A DNA stretch of 33,295 nt, taken from the IMG/VR virus record IMGVR_UViG_3300027749_000321, positions 1 to 33,295 of that record. The stretch is one strand, 5' to 3'. Under the pieces are notes generated by a model. That model was not told where the DNA came from. It saw only the letters and a list, made by a program, of their open reading frames with translations, and did not search any database. This document shows positions 9,115 through 16,545 of this stretch, in pieces. Within the stretch, counting starts at the first letter, position 1, and each line of letters begins with the position of its first letter. Made by a program: the position numbers and the translations under genes. Source of the DNA: a virus.

Positions 9115-9316
9115 CTACGCCCATCACGATAGCCTCACTCTTATTGAGATTGAAGGCGGTGCATGGGGAGGTCGCCACGCAAGAGGAGGTGGATTCCTTA
9201 AAGACGCAGAGAAATACTGGGAAGCCCATAAACTTGGATGGAAGGTGGTAAGGTGGACTGCACCATTGATTACGCTCGAAAACTGCCAGATTTTGAAGCA
9301 AATGCTACAAAAGTAG
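8930..9316 (+). CDS. Small PD-(D/E)XK-type (DUF559/Vsr-like) endonuclease
   Basis: This 128-residue protein contains 'EVEYRFHPIRKWRSDYA' (D62), 'LIEIEGGAWGGRHARGGGF' (E73, E75, R82, H83) and 'KDAEKYWEAHKLGWKVVRW'. That is the core order of a compact phage endonuclease family related to very-short-patch-repair or DUF559 nucleases. A role in DNA processing or junction cleavage is inferred. I chose ATG 8930; an alternative GTG lies at 8987. The recognisable domain begins near 9011, so overlap with the glycosyltransferase-like frame (end 9114) is unavoidable at about 100-185 bases. The longer frame back to 8768 has no family-like residues before 8930. Confidence 0.68.
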   Translation: MQNNPEKPKRKSRNGSAKKVSSPKPRVPSSLERKFDLLWAAVKGPSLEVEYRFHPIRKWRSDYAHHDSLTLIEIEGGAWGGRHARGGGFLKDAEKYWEAHKLGWKVVRWTAPLITLENCQILKQMLQK

Positions 9317-9326
9317 ATAATTCCTG

Positions 9327-9355
9327 TTGACTTAATTAATATTAAGCTGTAGTTG
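9327..9355 (+). promoter_or_regulatory. Candidate promoter of the capsid gene
   Basis: TTGACT (9327-9332), a 17-base AT-rich spacer, then TAGTTG (9350-9355). The -35 box is good and the -10 box is poor. The 12-mer GTTGACTTAATT at 9326 recurs exactly at 13378, upstream of another structural gene. Transcription would start near 9362, leaving a leader of about 120 nt before the ATG at 9483. Confidence 0.5.
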
Positions 9356-9370
9356 CTGGCATATAGCGTA

Positions 9371-9446
9371 TCTGGGGTCGCAACCAGAATTTAGGCGTAG
9401 GAGGTTTCGCCTCTCCAAAAAGCAAGACAAGGCACAACGCCTTGTC
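9371..9446 (+). promoter_or_regulatory. Three stem-loops in the capsid gene leader
   Basis: Three inverted repeats follow one another. The first is TCTGG (9371-9375) with CCAGA (9384-9388). The second is AGGCG (9393-9397) with CGCCT (9408-9412), or alternatively GGAGG (9400-9404) with CCTCTCC (9410-9416). The third is a perfect 8-bp stem GACAAGGC (9426-9433) with GCCTTGTC (9439-9446) and a 5-base loop. None is followed by a T tract, so they are not simple terminators. They may stabilise or regulate the capsid mRNA. The 36 bases from the last stem to the ATG are A-rich and have no Shine-Dalgarno sequence. Confidence 0.55.
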
Positions 9447-9482
9447 ATAACTAAACCAAACAAACTTATTTTATAAACTATT

Positions 9483-10655
9483 ATGGCTATCGCCTGTTCT
9501 ACAGTTAACGACCTCTTCCAGCGGGAGACTGGTCGCTTCTCAGTTGACATCCAACAGCGTTATCAGGTCGAGTCCCCTTGGGGTCGCCTGACTCGTGTTG
9601 GAAAGTTCCCCCTCGGTATGGGAACCTCCCTCAACGAAATCACGGTTGAGCGTGTTCTTTCTGGCTCTTTTGAGTCGGATTGGAGCAATGTCTCCACCTC
9701 TAACGGAACCTCCTCCTCTGGTTGCGTCCCTACTACCAATGATCTGTCCTTCGGTCAGAGCGTTGCTAACTGGAATCTCCAGACAAAGAGCTACCAAACC
9801 CCTTGCATCTGCTTGGATGACCTCAAGACCTCGTTCCAAATCGAGTCTCAGGTTTCCAAGACCGTGGAGCAACTTACCCAGCTTACCAAGACGGTTCTCG
9901 ACAACCGCCGCCGTACTGAGTATATGCGACTCGTTCCCAAGGTTCAGGCTGGCTACACCACGGAATACAGCGGTGCGTTGAACACCGTTCCCGTTCCTAC
10001 CTTCCAGCTTGCTCAGGATCAGCTAGACACCATCCGTGTTCAGCTTATTCGTGATGGTGCTGGTCACAACCCCCTCGGTCGTGAGAATGGTGCAGCTGTC
10101 CTCGGTCTGATCACCAGCCCTGAGACCAGCCGTCAGCTCATCCGTAACAACAGCGAACTCCGTCAGGACATTCGTTATGCCACCCCTTCGGAGCTTGTCG
10201 CTCCCCTTGGTGTGGATCGTTCGTTCGGTGGCTACTATCACCTGATCGACTTCGAGGTTCCTCGTTTCACCTACTCTGGTGGTGCTTACACGCAGATTTA
10301 TCCCTTCGTGCAACAGGCCGCTCAGACTGGTTACAAGTGGGTTCCGAATCCTGCCTACAACACCGCTCCGATTGAAGCCGCATACATCTTCCACCCCGAT
10401 GTGTATGAGGAGGCAGTCCAGCAGGTTGGGCCGAACATCCCCGGTGCGGCGTTTGACGATTTTCCGTATTACTACAGCGGCCAGTTCTTCTGGCTGAACA
10501 TTCGTGATACGACTGTCAACCCCCTCGGTAAGATCGGTCGCTGGTTGGCTATCTTCCAGAGCGGAAGCCGCCCTCTCCAGCCTTGGCTCGGTCGTGTGGT
10601 TCTCCACAAGCGTTGCCCGAACGACTTCGGTAGCGTTACTTGCACCAACAGCTAA
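9483..10655 (+). CDS. Probable major capsid protein
   Basis: This 390-residue protein is the likely HK97-fold shell protein. Evidence is indirect but consistent: its length is typical, it has its own promoter-like element and a strong terminator, and its codon use is markedly different. Arg is almost all CGN and C-ending codons abound, as expected of the most highly expressed phage gene. The region 'CICLDDLKTSFQIESQVSK' followed by 'DNRRRTEYMRLVPKV' resembles the central helix of capsid proteins in environmental podovirus-like phages. Cysteines cluster at 'GCVP', 'CIC' and the C-terminus 'CPNDFGSVTCTNS'. No maturation protease is seen in the window. The main alternative is another abundant head or tail protein. 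The start is the first ATG after the leader. Confidence 0.78.
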   Translation: MAIACSTVNDLFQRETGRFSVDIQQRYQVESPWGRLTRVGKFPLGMGTSLNEITVERVLSGSFESDWSNVSTSNGTSSSGCVPTTNDLSFGQSVANWNLQTKSYQTPCICLDDLKTSFQIESQVSKTVEQLTQLTKTVLDNRRRTEYMRLVPKVQAGYTTEYSGALNTVPVPTFQLAQDQLDTIRVQLIRDGAGHNPLGRENGAAVLGLITSPETSRQLIRNNSELRQDIRYATPSELVAPLGVDRSFGGYYHLIDFEVPRFTYSGGAYTQIYPFVQQAAQTGYKWVPNPAYNTAPIEAAYIFHPDVYEEAVQQVGPNIPGAAFDDFPYYYSGQFFWLNIRDTTVNPLGKIGRWLAIFQSGSRPLQPWLGRVVLHKRCPNDFGSVTCTNS

Positions 10656-10676
10656 TAGCTGATTAGGTACTCAAAG

Positions 10677-10710
10677 AAAGCCCCTTCCGAAAGGAGGGGG
10701 CTTTTCTTTT
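10677..10710 (+). terminator. Rho-independent terminator after the capsid gene
   Basis: The 12-bp stem AAAGCCCCTTCC (10677-10688), GAAA loop and GGAGGGGGCTTT (10693-10704), with one T-G wobble, runs into TTTTCTTTT (10702-10710). This is the strongest terminator in the window and makes the capsid gene essentially monocistronic. Confidence 0.92.
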
Positions 10711-10713
10711 GTA

Positions 10714-10742
10714 TTGACCCAACTGAATAAAATCATTACTAA
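10714..10742 (+). promoter_or_regulatory. Candidate promoter, near-leaderless start at 10752
   Basis: TTGACC (10714-10719), 17-base spacer, TACTAA (10737-10742). It lies immediately after the capsid terminator, where a new transcript must begin. The predicted start (about 10749) is only 3 nt before the ATG at 10752, and there is no Shine-Dalgarno sequence. Confidence 0.55.
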
Positions 10743-10751
10743 TTACTGACA

Positions 10752-11093
10752 ATGGCTATTGCTTCTTACGATATTACTATTTTGCAGGGGTCAGATTTTG
10801 CCTTGGATCTAACTGTGCAGGACGCAGTTGGAGATCCAATTGATATTACTGGAGCCACTATCCTTTCACAGATTAGGACTTCTTGGGACGCTCCTGTTAT
10901 TGCAACATTCACTTCACTTATCACAGATGGAGTTAATGGTAAGTTTAATATTTATTTAAGAGGGGCTACTAGCCAAGCTATTAATCCACCAGTAAACGCA
11001 AAATATGATGTTTTAGTAACATTGGTTGACAATACTCGTATTAGAGTTCTTGAAGGTAATTGCACTATTCATTTGGCTATTTCCCATGTCTGA
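10752..11093 (+). CDS. Small virion protein, BppU-N-like beta domain
   Basis: This 113-residue protein shows the pattern '[28 protein letters not shown]', then 'F-----DG--GKF-IYL', then '[18 protein letters not shown]'. I recognise this as the small beta-sandwich domain common in phage baseplate or fibre-adaptor proteins (BppU N-terminal-like). It probably links the following fibre to the virion. It is the first gene after the capsid terminator, and its last 8 bases overlap the collagen-like fibre start, so the two are surely co-translated. No membrane segment is present. The family call is by pattern only. Confidence 0.65.
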   Translation: MAIASYDITILQGSDFALDLTVQDAVGDPIDITGATILSQIRTSWDAPVIATFTSLITDGVNGKFNIYLRGATSQAINPPVNAKYDVLVTLVDNTRIRVLEGNCTIHLAISHV

Positions 11094-13371
11094 TCCAGTA
11101 AGCATTATCGTTACTCCGCAGGAGCCTGTTCAAATAACAATTTTGAATGGTGTGCAAGGGCCACAAGGCCCACAAGGGCCACAAGGCCTACAGGGAGGTG
11201 GTGGGCCTCAAGGAGCCTTGGGCTTAACTGGATTTGCAGGGCCGCAAGGAACACAAGGTACGGAAGGGGATGTTGGAGATGTTGGCCCTGCTGGATCTAC
11301 TGGGCCTACAGGATCATCTGGAGCGACTGGGCCTACTGGCCCTAAAGGAGAAAAGGGCGATACTGGAGCGACTGGGCCTACTGGAGCTACTGGGCCACAA
11401 GGCCTACAAGGGCCAGCTGGTCACGGAATTACATTTAAGGGGTCTGTGGCGAATCCATCATCTTTGCCGTCAAGTGGCAATTCTGTTGGAGATGCATATA
11501 TCACCCTAAATAATAATCACTTTTTTATATGGGATGGATCTTCATGGGTAGATAATGGTGCATCAGTTCAAGGGCCTCAAGGGCCGACTGGTGCTACAGG
11601 AGCTACAGGAGCAAAGGGAGATAAGGGAGATGCTGGATCTACTGGAGCCGCTGGTTCTACTGGCCCTCAAGGCCCGACTGGGGCGACTGGCCCTAAAGGT
11701 GACAAGGGTGATGCAGGGTCACAAGGCATCCAAGGAATCCAAGGGATCAAGGGAGATAAAGGGGATCAAGGAACTCAAGGTCAAAAGGGAGATACTGGAA
11801 TTCAAGGTATTCAAGGAGTTCAAGGCCCAAAAGGAGATCGTGGAGAGCAGGGGATTCAAGGCATTCAAGGTATCAGAGGCATTCAAGGGCAGACTGGAAG
11901 GGGATTTAATTTTAAGGGATCTGTTTCAACTTCTTCATCTCTTCCTGCAACTGGCAACGCTCAAAATGATGCCTACATTACTACTGATACAAATCATTTT
12001 TGGATTTGGGGCGTAAGCTCTTGGACTGACTCTGGCCCTTCTATCAGAGGCCCACAAGGTGAAGATGGCCCTCAAGGAAACACAGGCACACAAGGGCCAA
12101 GAGGAATTCAAGGAGACCAAGGCATTGCTGGCCCTCAAGGGCCAAAGGGCGATAAAGGAGATACTGGACAGCCCGGTGCAACTGGTCAGCAAGGTGCTAC
12201 AGGCCCACAGGGAAATACAGGGCCAAGAGGCCCAAAAGGAGATAAGGGAGATCAAGGAATAGCTGGCCCTCAAGGGCCACAAGGCATTCAAGGAACTGCG
12301 GCTAATATTCCTAATCCATTGGGCATATCTGATAGCTTTGGTTCAATATCAATTAGTCCATCATCAATAAATCTTAATGCAAATAGTGGTGATAGTTTTT
12401 ATGTAAACCCATCGTCATTGATTTTTGTCCCAGCTTCTGGTGGATCGTTAAATGCATCTCCTTCCAGAGGTCTTAATATAAATTATGATAACAATTATAT
12501 TAATGCCACGGCTAGTGGGGTTAATGCTTATTCATCAACAGGTGCTTTTTTCTCATTAACTCCATCAAATTTGGAAATAAATGATGCAAATGGAAATACT
12601 ATATCAGCAACTCCATATAACTTTATTGTAAATTCTTCATCGGGAAATATTACTGTTGATTCAACTACATTTTCAGCAACATCTAATAATGGAGGAAGTG
12701 CGTCACTTAATTCTAGTGGGGAGTTTTCTGTTAATACATCACAGGGTAATTCTATAACATTTAACGATACTGAATTAAGTGTTGTAAACAATGGTTCAGA
12801 GATCACAGTAGACACGGAAGGAGTTAATGTAACATCCGATAAATTAAGTGCCACAATTGGAGATACAGATGTAAATATAACATCGTCTGAATTGAAGGTT
12901 ACAAACGGAGGAACGGATGTTTCAATTAAATCCAGCGGAATTGAGGCAAAAAAAGGAGGTACAACCACATCTATTGACGATAATGGGGTAAAGGTTGAGA
13001 AGGATTCAATTACAACTTCTATTGGTGGAGATGGCATTAAATATGAAGACTCGTCCAACAACACAGACATTACAATTGCTCATGATGGACTTACTGCATC
13101 TACCCCCGCTGGAACAATTTATGTAACAGCCAACCCGTCTTCACAAAATCCGACACTTGGAATTAGTTTGTTTGACAACGAAAGCAACGAGTGTCAAGTA
13201 TCAGTTCAAAACATTACCATCAAAGACAACGAAAGCGGGGAAGATGTTGTTTTGGATGTTCCCCAAAAGGGAGGTGATGGAGATAAAATTAGTGCAACTT
13301 GGCATGAAATCGACATTTGCGTTAACGGAACTCCTAAAAAGGCGATGGTCTTTATGACCCAGCCATATTAA
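11086..13371 (+). CDS. Collagen-like tail fibre
   Basis: This 761-residue fibre starts at ATG 11086; the upstream in-frame ATG 11026 lies inside the previous gene. Order: ~21-residue N-terminus; Gly-X-Y blocks at about 22-114, 161-273 and 321-403; two ~46-residue cassettes (115-160 and 274-320) of the form 'FKGSV--SSLP--GN--DAYIT---NHF-IW--SSW-D-G'; then ~325 residues of Ser/Asn/Thr-rich beta repeats every 16-17 residues; and the tip '[16 protein letters not shown]'. Collagen blocks would trimerise, the cassettes would be small globular knobs, and the tip a receptor-binding or trimerisation end. The tip is shared with the gene at 5997. Long GGAGAT/CAAGG-type DNA repeats underlie the collagen blocks and are recombination-prone. 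Confidence 0.9.
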   Translation: MSDPVSIIVTPQEPVQITILNGVQGPQGPQGPQGLQGGGGPQGALGLTGFAGPQGTQGTEGDVGDVGPAGSTGPTGSSGATGPTGPKGEKGDTGATGPTGATGPQGLQGPAGHGITFKGSVANPSSLPSSGNSVGDAYITLNNNHFFIWDGSSWVDNGASVQGPQGPTGATGATGAKGDKGDAGSTGAAGSTGPQGPTGATGPKGDKGDAGSQGIQGIQGIKGDKGDQGTQGQKGDTGIQGIQGVQGPKGDRGEQGIQGIQGIRGIQGQTGRGFNFKGSVSTSSSLPATGNAQNDAYITTDTNHFWIWGVSSWTDSGPSIRGPQGEDGPQGNTGTQGPRGIQGDQGIAGPQGPKGDKGDTGQPGATGQQGATGPQGNTGPRGPKGDKGDQGIAGPQGPQGIQGTAANIPNPLGISDSFGSISISPSSINLNANSGDSFYVNPSSLIFVPASGGSLNASPSRGLNINYDNNYINATASGVNAYSSTGAFFSLTPSNLEINDANGNTISATPYNFIVNSSSGNITVDSTTFSATSNNGGSASLNSSGEFSVNTSQGNSITFNDTELSVVNNGSEITVDTEGVNVTSDKLSATIGDTDVNITSSELKVTNGGTDVSIKSSGIEAKKGGTTTSIDDNGVKVEKDSITTSIGGDGIKYEDSSNNTDITIAHDGLTASTPAGTIYVTANPSSQNPTLGISLFDNESNECQVSVQNITIKDNESGEDVVLDVPQKGGDGDKISATWHEIDICVNGTPKKAMVFMTQPY
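11149..12294 (+). repeat. Collagen-type Gly-X-Y coding repeats in three blocks
   Basis: Nine-base periodic sequence encodes [15 protein letters not shown] and similar triplets. The three blocks (about 11149-11427, 11566-11904, 12046-12294) are separated by the two homologous 46-codon cassettes. Repeated words such as GGGCCACAAGGC and AAGGGAGATAAGGG create many internal direct repeats. Confidence 0.93.
13294..13334 (+). repeat. Fibre-tip repeat, copy 2
   Basis: Matches 7383-7423 with three mismatches in 41 bases and encodes the shared C-terminal tip [14 protein letters not shown]. Confidence 0.9.
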
Positions 13372-13378
13372 TTATAGG

Positions 13379-13407
13379 TTGACTTAATTTATAATATCTC
13401 TTAATAC
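13379..13407 (+). promoter_or_regulatory. Candidate promoter, near-leaderless start at 13416
   Basis: TTGACT (13379-13384), 17-base spacer, TAATAC (13402-13407). The predicted start (about 13414) is 2 nt before ATG 13416. It shares GTTGACTTAATT with the capsid promoter. A perfect TATAAT (13390-13395) inside the spacer has no matching -35 box. Confidence 0.5.
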
Positions 13408-13415
13408 TACCAATT

Positions 13416-13709
13416 ATGGCACTATCCTTCCCTATCCCCAAAGGCTTTTCTGCTCCAGATGGAGTTAAGGACGGCAACGAGTTTTCCGAGATCGCTGGCT
13501 TTAAGATTGAGGATGGCAAGATCCACATCCTCTCTATCGGGCAGGACAAGACCCTTATCGCCTCCAAGGAGGACAAGGCTGACAAGCCAAAGGGAGCCAA
13601 GGATGCCATCAAGGAACAGCTTGGTGCTATGGAGGACAAGAAGGGATCTGCCTCTATGGAGCAGGAGACCCCAGAGGAACAGGCTTCTCCCGACGAGGAG
13701 ATGGACTAA
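13416..13709 (+). CDS. Small acidic protein of unknown function
   Basis: This 97-residue protein has an N-terminal part 'FPIPKGFSAPDGVKDGNEFSEIAGFKIEDGKI' that looks folded and beta-rich. It is followed by a Lys/Glu/Asp-rich, probably disordered C-terminal half ending in 'EEQASPDEEMD'. The sequence resembles small accessory proteins that I associate with phage structural blocks. The promoter-like element directly upstream suggests separate, possibly strong expression. Codon use (many C-ending codons such as AAG, ATC, GAC) is closer to the capsid gene than to the AT-rich fibre genes. Function is unknown; a head decoration or assembly accessory role is a guess. Confidence 0.65.
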   Translation: MALSFPIPKGFSAPDGVKDGNEFSEIAGFKIEDGKIHILSIGQDKTLIASKEDKADKPKGAKDAIKEQLGAMEDKKGSASMEQETPEEQASPDEEMD

Positions 13710-13714
13710 ATCCC

Positions 13715-13743
13715 TTGCATTGGCTAATAAAAGCCATTAAGAA
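13715..13743 (+). promoter_or_regulatory. Candidate promoter with hairpin spacer, near-leaderless start at 13753
   Basis: TTGCAT (13715-13720), 17-base spacer, TAAGAA (13738-13743). The predicted start is 3 nt before ATG 13753. The spacer is itself a small inverted repeat, TGGCT (13721-13725) with AGCCA (13732-13736), which could act as an operator or as a weak terminator for the previous gene. Confidence 0.42.
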
Positions 13744-13752
13744 TCATCTACT

Positions 13753-14025
13753 ATGAGCCGAGATTTCACCCCTGTTTATTCTTCCACCTCTGATGGTTCC
13801 GACCTCACTCTTTGCCGAATCCTAGAGGCGGCTGGTTCAATCCAAACCAAGGTTACTACTGGATTTGACATCCCCTCCTATAACGATGTTGTTCTTCAGT
13901 ATCAGAATAGCTCGTATCCTACCAAGCCAACCTACATCACCTTTAAGCTAAACGGAACTCCAGTTTACTATGTCTATCTGCAATATGATGGAAATGGTGC
14001 GTTGACTCGTGTTGCTCAAGACTAA
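13753..14025 (+). CDS. Small beta-rich phage protein of unknown function
   Basis: This 90-residue protein contains 'FDIPSYNDVVLQYQN', 'PTYITFKLNGTPVYYVYLQYDGNGALTRVAQD'. The ending 'YDGNG-L' and the 'FDIP-Y--V-L-Y' pattern recur in short beta-sandwich proteins near the fibre genes of many environmental phages. I infer a small virion-associated protein. It lies between two candidate structural genes, 12 bases before the LamG adhesin gene. It has no signal peptide or membrane helix. Confidence 0.62.
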   Translation: MSRDFTPVYSSTSDGSDLTLCRILEAAGSIQTKVTTGFDIPSYNDVVLQYQNSSYPTKPTYITFKLNGTPVYYVYLQYDGNGALTRVAQD

Positions 14026-14037
14026 TTCTTGTAGCTA

Positions 14038-15687
14038 ATGGCACTTACGGATAACATTTTAGCTTACTGGAATCTTAATAATAATGGTTCTGGCGGGGTC
14101 AGCATTGTTGACTCGACTGGTAATGGTTATACATTATCTCAAACTGGAACAGTAGCTCTTGGTACTGGTCTTATTGGGGGCGATGCTGTATTTAGTGGTG
14201 ACGGATCTAATTTGGCAACTACAACGCCATTTGATTTTTCTGGTGATTTTTCTATTTCTTTATGGGGTAAAGTTGATCCAACAAATGTTGGTTTTTTTAT
14301 TGGCCCTGTTTCTGGTTCACAAGGTGTTGAATTATATCTTCTTCCAACGAACAATGGAGCTTTTGTTGCTTCTTATGGAGGAACATTTTTAGCTACAAGT
14401 TCAACAGCACCAACTGATGCTACTGCATGGAATTATTATGTCTTCACTAGGGAAAGCGGAAATATATCAATTTATCTAAATGGATCACCTGTTGGAACAG
14501 GGAGTGAGGGAACGGATTTATCTGGAACTTATTCATTTGGATTCGAAAGTACTTATAATACTTCATTTGCTGGTTCGATTGACGAAGTAGGCGTTTGGAG
14601 CCGAGCTTTGTCCCAATCAGAAGTAACGGAACTATACAATCAAGATGCTGGATTAACTTATCCTTTTGGTGTTGCACTTTATTACAATAATGCTGAAGCT
14701 GATGGAGACTGGGGCAACCTTCTAAACTGGTGGCAGGATTCTGGATTTACTATTCAAGCTACGGCTCTTCCAGATAATGGCAATGCAGTTAATCTTTATG
14801 AAGAAGTAACCCAAAACACGCAAGGGGCAGACCAATGTTTTTGTTATTCTGCTAGTTTTTGGTCGGCAAACTTTGGTGCAGGACTAACACTTCAATCTAC
14901 TGGCGTGGTCAATATGCAGGGTACTTCTATCTTTGCAGGAACGACTACTGATGGAGTTTCAATGCATGACTCCTCACAACTTACCGCAACATCAGTTGTT
15001 GGCAATGTGGTAATGCGTGATAGCTCTAGGGCTTTTGGATCAATCCTTGGTAATGCCACTATTTACTATGATGGAGGAAATGGTCAATTCCCTATTGGGG
15101 GAACTGTTGGTGGATCAGTAACCTATATTGGATGGCCCGCAATAAGCCCGCAATGGTTTAACGATCAAGCTACTGGTGGTGCTGATGATGGCGATTTTGC
15201 TAATATGGCAAATTGGTGGTCTGATGAAACATATACCACACGCCCCATTAATTCAGTAGGCTACCAGCAACTTCCAGATGCTTCAACAAATGTGTTTATC
15301 GCTCCAGATACAGGTATCTACGCAAACACAGGGGATGCCATTCTTGTTAATTCAATTACTGCTAATAATGGATATATTTCTAATATCACATTAACTGTTT
15401 CCAATGGTATTGTATTTAGTGGAAATGGAAATTACGGGACAACAAATGCTATTATTTATGCTGATGTTACTTTTAGTGGAACTGCATATAACGATGGATC
15501 TGCAATCCACGGAAATGCTAATTATACATCTTCTGCTTCTTTAGTTGCGTCATTTAATCACAACTCACTTGGAAAACTTACTTCTGGAGCGTCATATGGA
15601 TCTAATACAATGACCGTAAATATTGCTGGAGGAGGAGGAGGAATGATTTCCAGATTGCTTAACCTTCCTTGGTTTATTAACATCTAA
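14038..15687 (+). CDS. LamG/concanavalin-like adhesin with beta-rich C-terminus
   Basis: In this 549-residue protein, residues ~5-205 match a LamG-type jelly-roll lectin: 'AYWNLNNN-----VDSTGNGYTL', 'FSISLWGKVD', 'WNYYVFTRESGNISIYLNGSPV' and the signature 'FAGSIDEVGVWSRALSQSEVTELY'. Residues ~206-540 are beta-helix-like, with two related motifs 'GDWGNLLNWWQDSGF' (223-237) and 'GDFANMANWWSDETY' (385-399), each followed by 'LP--'. A glycine run 'GGGGGM' precedes a hydrophobic C-terminus. I infer a sugar-binding adhesin or fibre protein. The C-terminal 'MISRLLNLPWFINI' is unusual for a secreted or virion protein end and may be a membrane- or partner-binding tail. Confidence 0.75.
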   Translation: MALTDNILAYWNLNNNGSGGVSIVDSTGNGYTLSQTGTVALGTGLIGGDAVFSGDGSNLATTTPFDFSGDFSISLWGKVDPTNVGFFIGPVSGSQGVELYLLPTNNGAFVASYGGTFLATSSTAPTDATAWNYYVFTRESGNISIYLNGSPVGTGSEGTDLSGTYSFGFESTYNTSFAGSIDEVGVWSRALSQSEVTELYNQDAGLTYPFGVALYYNNAEADGDWGNLLNWWQDSGFTIQATALPDNGNAVNLYEEVTQNTQGADQCFCYSASFWSANFGAGLTLQSTGVVNMQGTSIFAGTTTDGVSMHDSSQLTATSVVGNVVMRDSSRAFGSILGNATIYYDGGNGQFPIGGTVGGSVTYIGWPAISPQWFNDQATGGADDGDFANMANWWSDETYTTRPINSVGYQQLPDASTNVFIAPDTGIYANTGDAILVNSITANNGYISNITLTVSNGIVFSGNGNYGTTNAIIYADVTFSGTAYNDGSAIHGNANYTSSASLVASFNHNSLGKLTSGASYGSNTMTVNIAGGGGGMISRLLNLPWFINI

Positions 15688-15691
15688 AATT

Positions 15692-16003
15692 ATGATTACA
15701 TTATCTTCACCTATTATTATCGCTCCTGCACCTGTTAATGGTAAGGCCATCAAGCCTATTACGCTTACAAATATCGACTACAGCGTAAACTACGATAATA
15801 CCCAACAACAGGCAGTTGCTCGTATCAAGGGAGTGAATGTTAGTTTGGTTCTTTGGGATCAGACTACAACTCCTCCTTATTCCAGCGTTGGTCAATTTAC
15901 TGATGCCGATACGGACAAGCGTGTATCCGAGCTTCTTGGAAAAGACATTGCCGCAGGGATTCTTGCTCTATTTCCCTTTGCAAACAAAGTTAAGAAGTCA
16001 TGA
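15692..16003 (+). CDS. Hypothetical phage protein before the lysis genes
   Basis: This 103-residue protein starts 4 bases after the adhesin gene. Residues ~20-60 look like beta strands ('PITLTNIDYSVNYDNTQQQ', 'ARIKGVNVSLVLWD'); the end 'DTDKRVSELLGKDIAAGILALF' is helical. There is no signal peptide, lipobox or clear membrane segment. Its stop overlaps the next ATG (ATGA), so it is co-translated with the holin candidate. It could be the last virion gene or the first lysis gene. I do not recognise its family with confidence. Confidence 0.65.
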   Translation: MITLSSPIIIAPAPVNGKAIKPITLTNIDYSVNYDNTQQQAVARIKGVNVSLVLWDQTTTPPYSSVGQFTDADTDKRVSELLGKDIAAGILALFPFANKVKKS

Positions 16004-16182
16004 GCAACCATGTGGTCTCCAACGCTGAAGTAGGCTCTACAAGTGCCATCGTCTCGTTGGTGACTCTCGTCGTCTCTTTCTTCAACTCTACCCATGTTTG
16101 GTTGCAGAACATGACCCTGCTGGTATCCCTCATCGCTGGTCTTATCGCCATCTATATTGGGGTTAAGCGGCTCCTAAAATGA
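16000..16182 (+). CDS. Small two-helix membrane protein, holin candidate
   Basis: This 60-residue protein has two hydrophobic helices: about residues 14-28 ('STSAIVSLVTLVVSFF') and 38-55 ('MTLLVSLIAGLIAIYIGV'). They are separated by a short polar turn, and the tail is basic (KRLLK). Size and topology fit a class II-type holin. ATGA overlaps link it to the gene before and to the spanin-like gene after. Holins time lysis by forming holes in the inner membrane. The function is inferred from topology and neighbourhood only. The gene at 17076 is a second candidate. Confidence 0.62.
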   Translation: MSNHVVSNAEVGSTSAIVSLVTLVVSFFNSTHVWLQNMTLLVSLIAGLIAIYIGVKRLLK

Positions 16183-16544
16183 AGAGTATCGCCATCCTAG
16201 CCGCCCTGTTGCTGGCAGGGTGTGCCTCCCACGAGAAGGTTTCCTACACGGCCCCCTCTGTTGTTGGGGTGAAGACCAGCATTGAAAAGCTCAAGCCTCT
16301 CGTCACAACTCCCGCAGGGAATGCGGTTATTAAGGAGCTAAACGCCGCAGTAGACACCTACCAAGCTCAAGTTGACCAACAGTCCAAGGATCTAGCCAAG
16401 GCTCAAAACGATGCCGCATACTGGCATCAAAAGCAGGACAAGGCTCTTAAAGAGCTATGGACATGGCGTTTGATTGCACTTTCTGCAATCTTGTGCGTAG
16501 TGGTTTATATTGGAATCAAGACATCATGGCGATTTCTTTTGTAG
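16179..16544 (+). CDS. Unimolecular spanin-like lipoprotein (u-spanin)
   Basis: This 121-residue protein has a lipoprotein signal 'MKSIAILAALLLAGC' with lipobox LLAGC (lipidation at C15). A coiled-coil middle (~45-90, 'AAVDTYQAQVDQQSKDLAKAQ') is followed by a C-terminal membrane helix (~97-113, 'RLIALSAILCVVVYIGI'). An outer-membrane lipid anchor at one end and an inner-membrane helix at the other is the topology of u-spanins such as T1 gp11, which fuse the two membranes in the last lysis step. Its place between holin candidate and endolysin supports this. It implies a Gram-negative host. The main alternative is a generic membrane lipoprotein. Confidence 0.72.
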   Translation: MKSIAILAALLLAGCASHEKVSYTAPSVVGVKTSIEKLKPLVTTPAGNAVIKELNAAVDTYQAQVDQQSKDLAKAQNDAAYWHQKQDKALKELWTWRLIALSAILCVVVYIGIKTSWRFLL

Positions 16545-16545
16545 T

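Noticed and set aside
9399-9404. AGGAGG as a ribosome binding site for a leader peptide
   Set aside because: No ATG, GTG or TTG follows within 4-12 bases. It is more likely part of a leader hairpin.
11234-12262. Long + strand frames inside the collagen-like fibre
   Set aside because: They are frame-shifted readings of the Gly-X-Y repeats, which keep all frames open. No independent protein pattern.
13390-13395. Perfect TATAAT as an alternative -10 box
   Set aside because: It lies only 5 bases after TTGACT, and no -35 box is found 16-18 bases upstream of it.
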